A stretch of 64,000 bases of DNA. Origin: Variovorax sp. Sphag1AA. Its GTDB lineage: Bacteria > Pseudomonadota > Gammaproteobacteria > Burkholderiales > Burkholderiaceae_C. Numbering within the stretch: the first letter of the stretch is position 1; each line of letters starts with the position of its first letter. Position numbers and translations under genes: made by a program. The stretch lies in the NCBI RefSeq assembly GCF_014192575.1, contig NZ_JACHYC010000005.1:496001-560000 (forward strand). Reading direction: 5' to 3'. Shown one piece after another: positions 57,519 through 64,000 of this stretch. The notes under the pieces were generated by a model. That model searched no databases. It was not told the DNA's origin and saw only the letters and a program-made list of their open reading frames with translations.

Positions 57519-58836
57519 TCGAATCCGCCAGCGTGTTGACCAGCGTGTCGATGTGCGACTTCTCGACCACGTACGGCGGCGCGATCACCAGCACGTCGCC
57601 CGCCGGCCGGACCAGCGAACCCTTGTGGAAGCAGTCGAGGAAGATTTCGTAGGCCCGCTTGCCCGGCAGGCCCGCGATCGGCGCGAGTTCCACTGCCGCC
57701 GCCAGACCCAGGCTGCGGATGCCGATCACGTTGGGGAGCCCCTTGAATGCGCTGTGGAAGGCATCGCCGAGCACCTTGCCCATTTCGCCGGCGCGCTTGA
57801 ATAGCTGCTCCTTCTGGAACAGCTCGAGCGTCGCGATCGCCGCCGCGCAGGCCACCGGGTGGCCCGAATAGGTGTAGCCGTGGAAGAACTCCACGACGTG
57901 CTCCGGCGCGGAGGTGTTCATCATCGCGTCGTAGAGCTTGTCGCGGCAGATCACGCCGCCGAGCGGGATCACGCCGTTGGTCACGCACTTGGCGAAATTC
58001 AGCATGTCCGGCACCACGCCGTAGTAGTCCGACGCGAAGTTGGTGCCCATGCGACCGAAGCCGGTGATGACCTCGTCGAAGATCAGCAGGATGCCGTGCT
58101 TGTCGCAGATCTCGCGCAGCTTCTGCAGGTAGCCCTTCGGCGGGATGTACCAGCCGGCCGAGCCGGCGATCGGCTCCACGATGATCGCGGCGACGTTGCT
58201 CGGGTCGTGCAGCGGCAGGATGCGCTGCTCGAGGTCGGCCAGCGCGTCCTCGGCCCACACCGGTTCCTGGTTGTGGATGTAGGCGTGGTTGACCGGGTCG
58301 TGGATGAAGCGCATGTGGTCCACGCGCGGTAGGAAGGCCGATCCGAACACCTTGCGGTTGCCCGGGATGCCGCCCACCGACATGCCGCCGAAGCCCACGC
58401 CGTGATAGCCCTTCTCGCGGCCGATGAAGACGTTGCGGTGCCCTTCGCCGCGCGCGCGGTGGTAGGCAAGCGCCACCTTGAGCGAGGTATCCGCCGCCTC
58501 GCTGCCCGAATTGCAGAACAGCACCTTGTTCAGATCGCCGGGCGCCATCGCGCTGATCATCTCGGCGGCCCTGAAGGCCTTGTCGTTGCTCACCTGGAAG
58601 GCGGTCGCGTAGTCGAGCGTGTCGAGCTGCGCCTTGATCGCTTCGTTGATCGGCTTGCGGTTATGGCCGGCGCCCACGCACCAGAGCGAGGAGATGCCGT
58701 CGATCACCTTGCGCCCGTCGTGCGTGGTGAACTCCATCCCGTCCGCCGCCACGAAAACCCGCGGGTCTTTCTTGAAGTGGCGATTGGGGGTGAAGGGCAA
58801 CCACTGGTTGTCCATGCTGAAATCGTTGTAAGCCAT
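57502..58836 (-). CDS. Class III omega-amino acid-pyruvate aminotransferase
   Basis: This 444-residue PLP enzyme starts at MAYNDFSMDNQWLPFTPN (58836). The class III pattern is complete: FCNSGSEAADTSLKVAL, REKGYHGVGFG, FDEVITGFGRMG (Asp for the pyridine nitrogen) and FAKCVTNGVIPLGG, whose Lys binds PLP. The HGYTYSGHPVACA loop is typical of beta-alanine/taurine-pyruvate transaminases. It transfers amino groups from omega-amino acids or amines to pyruvate. It diverges from purU with 89 bp between the starts. Confidence 0.92.
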   Translation of the reverse strand: MAYNDFSMDNQWLPFTPNRHFKKDPRVFVAADGMEFTTHDGRKVIDGISSLWCVGAGHNRKPINEAIKAQLDTLDYATAFQVSNDKAFRAAEMISAMAPGDLNKVLFCNSGSEAADTSLKVALAYHRARGEGHRNVFIGREKGYHGVGFGGMSVGGIPGNRKVFGSAFLPRVDHMRFIHDPVNHAYIHNQEPVWAEDALADLEQRILPLHDPSNVAAIIVEPIAGSAGWYIPPKGYLQKLREICDKHGILLIFDEVITGFGRMGTNFASDYYGVVPDMLNFAKCVTNGVIPLGGVICRDKLYDAMMNTSAPEHVVEFFHGYTYSGHPVACAAAIATLELFQKEQLFKRAGEMGKVLGDAFHSAFKGLPNVIGIRSLGLAAAVELAPIAGLPGKRAYEIFLDCFHKGSLVRPAGDVLVIAPPYVVEKSHIDTLVNTLADSIKKHA

Positions 58837-58925
58837 GAATCGCTCCTGCGGATGAGTTCTTGCCGGAAAGGGGCATTTTGGCACCGGCATCCCAGTCTGG
58901 GCTCCCTGCGACAATCGCCGGGCTT

Positions 58926-59771
58926 ATGACCTCCGCCTACATCCTCACCCTTTCCTGCCCCGATCGCACCGGCATCGTCCACGCCGTCTCCGGCTTCCTG
59001 CTCGATCGCGGCGGCAACATCGAAGAAGCGGCGCAGTACAACGACCACGGCACGGGCCTGTTCTTCATGCGCGTGCGCTTCGCCTGCGACCAGAGCGAAG
59101 CCGCGCTGCGCGAGCAGATCGCCGAGCTGGCGACGAAGTTCACGATGACCTGGAAGCTCTACGCGGCCGCCGAGCCGATGAAGACGGTCATCCTGGTCAG
59201 CAAGGAAGGCCACTGCCTCAACGACCTGCTGTTCCGCTGGAAGAGCGGCCTGCTCGCCATCGACGTGCGCGCGATCATCTCGAACCACCGCGACTTCTAC
59301 CAGCTCGCGGCGAGCTACAACGTGCCCTTCCACCACATCCCGGTGACGGCGGCCACCAAGGCGCAGGGCGAGGCAAAGCAGCTCGAAATCATCGAATCCG
59401 AAGGCGCCGACCTCGTGGTTCTCGCGCGCTACATGCAGATCCTGAGCAACGACCTCTGCACCAAGCTGGCGGGCCGTGCGATCAACATCCACCACTCGTT
59501 CCTGCCCAGCTTCAAGGGCGCCAAGCCCTACTACCAGGCGCACGACCGTGGCGTGAAGCTCATCGGCGCAACGGCCCACTACGTGACCGCCGATCTCGAC
59601 GAAGGCCCGATCATCGAGCAGGACGTGGAGCGCGTCGACCACACCGACACCGTGGAAGACCTCACCGCACGCGGCCGCGACACCGAAAGCCAGGTTCTCG
59701 CGCGCGCCGTGAAGTGGCACAGTGAGCATCGTGTGCTGTTGAACGGCCATCGCACGGTCGTCTTCAAGTAG
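58926..59771 (+). CDS. purU: Formyltetrahydrofolate deformylase
   Basis: This 281-residue protein starts MTSAYILTLSCPDRTGIVHA (58926). An N-terminal ACT domain (to about residue 80) precedes the formyltransferase-like domain with the catalytic IHHSFLPSFKGAKPY (Asn-His region) and HYVTADLDEGPIIEQD (catalytic Asp). It hydrolyses 10-formyl-THF to formate and THF and balances one-carbon units. The ACT domain usually senses Met or Gly. The glcD-lrgAB genes follow after 31 bp on the same strand. Confidence 0.95.
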   Translation: MTSAYILTLSCPDRTGIVHAVSGFLLDRGGNIEEAAQYNDHGTGLFFMRVRFACDQSEAALREQIAELATKFTMTWKLYAAAEPMKTVILVSKEGHCLNDLLFRWKSGLLAIDVRAIISNHRDFYQLAASYNVPFHHIPVTAATKAQGEAKQLEIIESEGADLVVLARYMQILSNDLCTKLAGRAINIHHSFLPSFKGAKPYYQAHDRGVKLIGATAHYVTADLDEGPIIEQDVERVDHTDTVEDLTARGRDTESQVLARAVKWHSEHRVLLNGHRTVVFK

Positions 59772-59802
59772 CCCCAACCCGTCCACGCAGGGGGGATTCA
59801 CC

Positions 59803-61308
59803 ATGAACGCGCCCACCACGCCTCTCCAGCAATCGGCGCTGGAAAAGTCCGAACGGCAGGCCCGGATCGTCCAGGCGCTGCAGCCGCACCTGCCGGCGCA
59901 TGCGCTGATCTGGAATGCGGAGGACACGGTCCCCTATGAATGCGACGGACTCACTGCCTATCGCCAGCGTCCGCTGGTGGTCGCATTGCCGGAAACCGAA
60001 GCGCAGGTCGCAGCCGTGCTCAAGGCCTGTCACGCACTCGGTGTGCCCGTGGTGGCGCGCGGTGCGGGCACCGGGCTCTCCGGCGGCGCGATGCCCAATG
60101 CAATGGGCGTGACGCTCTCGCTCGCCAAGTTCAACCGCATCCTCAAGATCGACCCGGTGAGCCGCACTGCGGTCGTGCAGTGCGGCGTGCGCAATCTCGC
60201 GATCAGCGAGGCGGCCGCGCCTTTCGGCCTCTACTACGCGCCCGATCCGTCGAGCCAGATCGCCTGCACCATCGGGGGCAACGTCGCCGAGAACTCGGGC
60301 GGCGTGCATTGCCTGAAGTACGGCCTGACGCTGCACAACGTCTTGCGTGTGCGCGGCTTCACAGCGGAAGGCGAACCGGTCGAATTCGGCGGCGAGGCGC
60401 TCGACTGCGCCGGCCTCGACCTCTTGCCGCTGGTCATCGGCAGCGAAGGCATGCTCGCGGTCACGCTCGAAGTCACCGTGAAGCTCGTCCCCAAGCCGCA
60501 ACTCGCGCGCTGCATCATGGCCAGCTTCGACGACGTGCGCAAAGCTGGTGATGCAGTCGCTGCGGTCATCGCTGCCGGCATCATCCCGGCGGGGCTGGAG
60601 ATGATGGACAAGCCCATGACTGCTGCCGTCGAGGATTTCGTGCACGCCGGCTATGACCTCGACGCTGCCGCGATCCTGCTGTGCGAATCCGACGGCACGC
60701 CCGAAGAGGTCGAAGAAGAAATCAGCCGCATGACCGAAGTGCTGCGCGGCTGCGGCGCCACCGCGATCGCCTGCAGCGAGAACGAGGACGAGCGCCTCAA
60801 GTTCTGGAGCGGCCGCAAGAACGCCTTCCCCGCATCCGGCCGCATCAGCCCCGACTACATGTGCCTGGATTCGACGATCCCGCGCAAGCGGCTCGCCGAC
60901 ATCCTGCTCGCGATCCAGGACATGGAGAAGAAATACAACCTGCGCTGCTGCAACGTCTTCCACGCAGGCGACGGCAACCTGCATCCGCTGGTACTGTTCG
61001 ATGCCAACGACCCGGACGAACTGCACCGCTGCGAACTGTTCGGCGCCGACATCCTCGAAACGAGCGTCGCGATGGGCGGCACCGTGTCGGGCGAGCACGG
61101 CGTGGGCGTCGAAAAGCTCAACAGCATGTGCGTGCAGTTCACGCCCGAAGAGAACGAGCAGATGTTCGGCATCAAGCGCGCGTTCGACCCGACCGGTGTG
61201 CTCAACCCCGGCAAGGTGATCCCGACGCTGCAGCGCTGCGCCGAATACGGCAAGCAGGTCTTCCGCGCCGGCCAGCCGCAGCCCTTCGCGGACATTCCGC
61301 GTTTCTGA
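59803..61308 (+). CDS. GlcD-type FAD-linked 2-hydroxyacid oxidase subunit
   Basis: This 501-residue protein has the PCMH FAD-binding loop ARGAGTGLSGGAMP near residue 90, NVAENSGGVHCLKYG, and the C-terminal VFHAGDGNLHPLVLF and GEHGVGVEK motifs of the glycolate/D-lactate oxidase family. In E. coli GlcD works with GlcE and GlcF, which are absent here; instead lrgA follows 2 bp after the stop. It may oxidise glycolate or D-lactate as a single-subunit enzyme or with subunits encoded elsewhere. Confidence 0.92.
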   Translation: MNAPTTPLQQSALEKSERQARIVQALQPHLPAHALIWNAEDTVPYECDGLTAYRQRPLVVALPETEAQVAAVLKACHALGVPVVARGAGTGLSGGAMPNAMGVTLSLAKFNRILKIDPVSRTAVVQCGVRNLAISEAAAPFGLYYAPDPSSQIACTIGGNVAENSGGVHCLKYGLTLHNVLRVRGFTAEGEPVEFGGEALDCAGLDLLPLVIGSEGMLAVTLEVTVKLVPKPQLARCIMASFDDVRKAGDAVAAVIAAGIIPAGLEMMDKPMTAAVEDFVHAGYDLDAAAILLCESDGTPEEVEEEISRMTEVLRGCGATAIACSENEDERLKFWSGRKNAFPASGRISPDYMCLDSTIPRKRLADILLAIQDMEKKYNLRCCNVFHAGDGNLHPLVLFDANDPDELHRCELFGADILETSVAMGGTVSGEHGVGVEKLNSMCVQFTPEENEQMFGIKRAFDPTGVLNPGKVIPTLQRCAEYGKQVFRAGQPQPFADIPRF

Positions 61309-61310
61309 GC

Positions 61311-61670
61311 ATGAAGGGACTGCAAGGCTTGGCCTGGTTGCTGGTGTTCCAGTCGATTGGCGAAGTTCTTTCGCGCGGGCTTTCGCTGCCCTTCCCCGGT
61401 CCGGTGCTCGGCATGATGCTGATGCTCGTGGGCCTGCGCTTCCCGGTCGTTCGCGAACCCGTCGCCGAATGCGCGGGCTTTCTGCTCACGCACCTGTCGC
61501 TGCTCTTCGTGCCGGTCGGTGTCGGCGTCATGACGCATCTCGCACTGCTCAGCCAGTACGGCGGCCGCATGCTGATCATCATCGCGTTGTCGACGTGGAT
61601 CGGGCTCGGCGTCACTGCACTGGTGCTCTGGTGGCCCGACCGCAAGAGCGAACCGCGAAACGAGCCCTGA
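61311..61670 (+). CDS. LrgA/CidA family membrane protein
   Basis: This 119-residue protein has four membrane helices (LAWLLVFQSIGEVLSR, LSLPFPGPVLGMMLMLVGL, SLLFVPVGVGVMTHLALL, IIIALSTWIGLGVTALVL). FPGPVLGMMLML and FVPVGVGVM are the family signatures. LrgA pairs with LrgB, encoded 8 bp downstream. The pair was first linked to murein hydrolase export and autolysis, but related proteins transport glycolate, glycerate or pyruvate. The tight linkage to glcD supports a transport role. Confidence 0.92.
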   Translation: MKGLQGLAWLLVFQSIGEVLSRGLSLPFPGPVLGMMLMLVGLRFPVVREPVAECAGFLLTHLSLLFVPVGVGVMTHLALLSQYGGRMLIIIALSTWIGLGVTALVLWWPDRKSEPRNEP

Positions 61671-61678
61671 GGATCACC

Positions 61679-62404
61679 GTGCCGCGCTTCGTCGAACTCT
61701 GGATCTATCTTTCCGCCACGCCGCTCTTCGGCCTCACCGCGACGCTGGTCGTCTATCTGATTGCAACGGCGATTTACGCGCGACTCGGTGGCGCGCCCTG
61801 GGCCAATCCGGTGCTGTGGTCGGTGATCGTGCTGGCGGGCGGCCTGCTGCTCACGCGGGTGGACTACCAGACCTATTTCGCGGGTGCGCAGTTCATCCAC
61901 TTCCTGCTGGGCCCGGCGGTGGTCGCGCTTGCATGGCCACTGTGGCAGCGTCGCGCCGAACTGCGCGCGCGCTTCGGCCGGATCTTGCTTGCATCGCTGC
62001 TCGGCGGCGCAGCAGCCGGCGGTTCGGCGGTCGCCCTGGGGTGGGCGCTCGGATTGCCGCATGACGTGGTGCTGTCGCTCGCACCGAAGTCGGTGACCGC
62101 ACCGGTCGCGATGGGCATCTCGGAAAAGATTGGCGGCATTCCCGCGCTCTCGGCGGTCTTCGCGGTGCTCACCGGAATGATCGGCGCGCTGTCGGGCAAG
62201 TATCTGTTCGACATGCTGCGGATCAGCACCAGCCCCACGGGCTTTGCGGCGCGCGGCTTCGGCCTGGGCACTGCCGCACATGGCATCGGCGCTGCACGTG
62301 CCTTGCACGTCAACGCCGATGCGGGTGCCTACGCAGGGTTGGCACTGGGCATGCAGGTAGTGCTGGCTGCACTCCTCATGCCCCTGGTGTTCCGCCTGTT
62401 CTAG
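61679..62404 (+). CDS. LrgB family membrane protein
   Basis: This 241-residue protein starts at GTG 61679, 8 bp after lrgA. It has six to seven helices and the conserved LAPKSVTAPVAMGISEKIGG and GTAAHGIGAARAL segments that mark LrgB and the plant plastid glycolate/glycerate transporter PLGG1, which is an LrgA-LrgB fusion. The stop shares CTAG (62401-62404) with the converging WxxGxW-repeat gene. Confidence 0.93.
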   Translation: MPRFVELWIYLSATPLFGLTATLVVYLIATAIYARLGGAPWANPVLWSVIVLAGGLLLTRVDYQTYFAGAQFIHFLLGPAVVALAWPLWQRRAELRARFGRILLASLLGGAAAGGSAVALGWALGLPHDVVLSLAPKSVTAPVAMGISEKIGGIPALSAVFAVLTGMIGALSGKYLFDMLRISTSPTGFAARGFGLGTAAHGIGAARALHVNADAGAYAGLALGMQVVLAALLMPLVFRLF

Positions 62405-62778
62405 CTACGGTTCGGATCGTTCGGACGGCGGTCGTACCGGTTCGGCACGCCGTCGCGGTCGTTGTCCCAACGGCCGGACTGGTATTCCCAGCGGCCATTG
62501 TGTTCACGCCATTCCGGTGAGCGATAGGCGTAGCCAGGACGTTCGCGCATCCAGTTGCCGTTGTTCCACACATAGCGATGGCCGTTCCACTCGTAGTGGC
62601 CCGGCGCCCAGACATAGCCCCGACGCGGCGGCGGGACAGGTTCATGACGCGGCGGCGGCGGTGCGACCTGCACCGAGATCACCGGCTGCGCCATCGCGCT
62701 GGTCGGCGCCATGACTGCAGTACCAAGCGTCAGGAAAGATGCGGCTCCCATGACCAGGGTGACAGCGAGTTTTTTCAT
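62401..62778 (-). CDS. Exported YXWGXW/WxxGxW-repeat protein
   Basis: This 125-residue protein has a Sec signal ending SAMAQP. A Pro/Arg-rich stretch (PPPPRHEPVPPPRRGY) is followed by repeats such as YVWAPGHYEWNGHRY, WNNGNWMRERPGY and WEYQSGRWD, and an acidic/Arg tail. The WxxGxW repeat is found in small envelope proteins of beta- and gamma-proteobacteria; the role is unknown. The gene is AT-richer near its start, with GGAG close to the ATG. Confidence 0.85.
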   Translation of the reverse strand: MKKLAVTLVMGAASFLTLGTAVMAPTSAMAQPVISVQVAPPPPRHEPVPPPRRGYVWAPGHYEWNGHRYVWNNGNWMRERPGYAYRSPEWREHNGRWEYQSGRWDNDRDGVPNRYDRRPNDPNRS

Positions 62779-62903
62779 GGAGGACTCCTTTGAGTTGCTG
62801 GAGCCTTCATCCTCCATGCGCCATGTGAACTGTTTGTAAGTCTGTGACGAAGTGTTGTGTAGAGCTGTGTCTTCCCTCGTCGACGGCGCCACGGCCCGTA
62901 GGC

Positions 62904-64000
62904 CTAGTCCTGCAATCCGCGTAGATCGATGACGTCGGCCATCGCCGCATGGCCGACCTTGCCCGGATGCAAGTGGTCGCCGCTGTCGTACACCGGGTTC
63001 AGCGCGAGCGGATTCGCGGGGTCGCGCAACGCGGCATCGAAGTCGACGACGGTATTGACATCGAAGCGCCCGCGAATCCAACGGTTCAGCGTCTGCCGGC
63101 GCAGTTCCTTTTCCGCGCTCCAGTAGATCGCGCCCTGAAAGGGCAGGAGCGTGCCCAGCAGGACCTTCACGCCCTTCCCGCGCGCCTCCGCAATCAGCTG
63201 CTGCAGGCCGGCCGCGAGCTGCTCCGCCGATGGCGGTCCCAATACCGGGGGCGACTCGCCCGCCGGCATGCTCATGCCGATGTCGTTGATGCCGATGAGG
63301 ATGATCACGTGCGTGACGCCGCTCTGCCCCAGCGCATCGCGCCGGAAGCGATCGATCGCGCGCGGTCCGATGCCGTCGGTGAGCAGCCGGTTGCCCGAGA
63401 TACCGGTGTTGAGCACCGAATAGAAGCCCGCCGTGCGCGGCTGCCCTCGCAGGCGCACCGCGAGCCGCTCGGGGTAGCGCGCTGCCGCTTCCTCGATGCC
63501 TGCGCCTTCGGTGATCGAATCGCCGAAAGCGACCACGACCCGCGCGGGCGACGATCGCGCGACATCCAGCCCGGTCACGATGTGATTCCACATCGACCGG
63601 GTCGCATCGGGCCATGCGGGCCGCCGCACCTGATCGCCCGCGGCGATCCACGTCGCGCCCGGCGTGAGCATGTGCACGGTCGCGAAAGGCATCGGCGCGT
63701 CGATGTGAAAGCTCACCATCAACGAGCGCGCGGGATCGACGTCCAGCCGCACCGGGTCGCTCCATGCCTCCGCACCCGGCGCGATGGTGATGCCGGCGCG
63801 GCCGCCGAATCGCAGGTTGCGCAACGTGGAAGGCGACACCGATGCCGCGCCGGTGCCGACGGCCACGGTCGCCGAGGCGATGTGCAGGGGCGTCTTGCCG
63901 AAGAGGTTGGAGAACCGGATGCGCAACCTTTGGCCGCCCAGAGTCGGCTGCAATTGCTGGCGCAATGTCTGGTCGGCCAGCGAAGAAGGCGCGGGCTGCT
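62904..64000 (-). CDS. SGNH/GDSL-family hydrolase, 5' part beyond the window edge
   Basis: The open frame runs through the right edge; the last 12 codons before the TTG at 63965 (PAPSSLADQTL) are open and homologous in style, so the true start lies outside. The visible 365 residues hold block I FGDSITEGAG, block II NTGISGNRLL, block III GINDIGM and block V DHLHPGKVGH, giving the Ser-Gly-Asn-His catalytic set. The region before block I (LRIRFSNLFG, PSTLRNLRFGG) is the N-terminal beta domain of the larger SGNH proteins. Substrates may be acetylated glycans or lipids. Confidence 0.88.
   Translation of the reverse strand, partial: QPAPSSLADQTLRQQLQPTLGGQRLRIRFSNLFGKTPLHIASATVAVGTGAASVSPSTLRNLRFGGRAGITIAPGAEAWSDPVRLDVDPARSLMVSFHIDAPMPFATVHMLTPGATWIAAGDQVRRPAWPDATRSMWNHIVTGLDVARSSPARVVVAFGDSITEGAGIEEAAARYPERLAVRLRGQPRTAGFYSVLNTGISGNRLLTDGIGPRAIDRFRRDALGQSGVTHVIILIGINDIGMSMPAGESPPVLGPPSAEQLAAGLQQLIAEARGKGVKVLLGTLLPFQGAIYWSAEKELRRQTLNRWIRGRFDVNTVVDFDAALRDPANPLALNPVYDSGDHLHPGKVGHAAMADVIDLRGLQD

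Noticed and set aside
59764..61098. 444-residue minus-strand open frame opposite glcD
   Set aside because: GlcD motifs are complete on the plus strand; the minus frame lacks any family signature.
61311..62404. Holin/antiholin (Cid/Lrg) cell-lysis system
   Set aside because: The genes do match LrgA and LrgB, but the tight linkage to glcD and resemblance to PLGG1 make transport the better explanation, so lysis was not chosen as the call.

Overview
The window looks like a chromosomal segment of a beta-proteobacterium of the Comamonadaceae, most likely Variovorax or a close relative. The evidence is the high GC content with strong G/C third-position bias, the spc-alpha ribosomal gene order with infA between secY and rpmJ, a Bug-type solute-binding protein, a DUF3567 protein, a PhaM-type PHA granule protein, and several CoA-dependent and oxygenase-type aromatic catabolism genes. 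No prophage, insertion sequence, CRISPR array or rRNA operon was seen.

Layout. 1-275: 5' end of a cyclopropane-fatty-acid synthase-like gene (minus strand). 383-7275: a tightly overlapping six-gene plus-strand operon that fits 2-aminobenzoyl-CoA (anthranilate) catabolism: monooxygenase/reductase, MarR regulator, enoyl-CoA hydratase, acyl-CoA dehydrogenase, CoA ligase and a Rid-family protein. A palindromic operator overlaps its promoter. 7307-16618: a shared terminator, an initiator tRNA-Met gene, then the minus-strand spc and alpha ribosomal operons (rplN to rplQ with secY, infA and rpoA) under a strong promoter at 16590-16618. 16653-23506: a phytase-like lipoprotein, proC, and a minus-strand recG-oxyR-dps-ubiA group. 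23583-28684: queA-tgt, an aldose-epimerase-like protein, an SDR dehydrogenase and a membrane zinc-ribbon protein. 28719-35016: a minus-strand membrane/lipid gene group (DUF2145, secreted protein, YiaA/B, PAP2, MFS-acyltransferase fusion, CREST-like protein) and its divergent HTH regulator. A 21-bp inverted-repeat operator occurs three times here. 35060-38211: two tandem glycine riboswitches, each ahead of a DadA-like oxidoreductase. 38172-43978: a FIST protein, PhaM, and a copper-type operon consisting of a DUF2946 CruR-like leader peptide, a TonB receptor and a YcnI-PCuAC fusion. 44054-55086: small catabolic genes (VOC, Bug, FAD monooxygenase plus DUF2783, LuxR regulator, fumarylacetoacetate hydrolase, AraC regulator with a NicC-like monooxygenase) interrupted by an isolated TIR-STING gene at 49526-50533. 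55159-64000: AI-2E-type transporter, DUF3567, ChaN lipoprotein, omega-aminotransferase, purU, a glcD-lrgA-lrgB operon, a WxxGxW-repeat protein and a truncated SGNH hydrolase.

The most notable items are: the TIR-STING effector without a neighbouring CD-NTase; the CruR-type copper-sensing upstream ORF ending in a PP arrest-like motif; the glycine riboswitch-dadA unit present twice, with a degenerate first copy; a Rid protein that lacks the family's key arginine inside a CoA-thioester pathway; the 21-bp operator defining a small unknown regulon; and glcD next to lrgAB, which suggests a 2-hydroxy-acid transporter. All function calls come from reading motifs and gene order; no database search was run.
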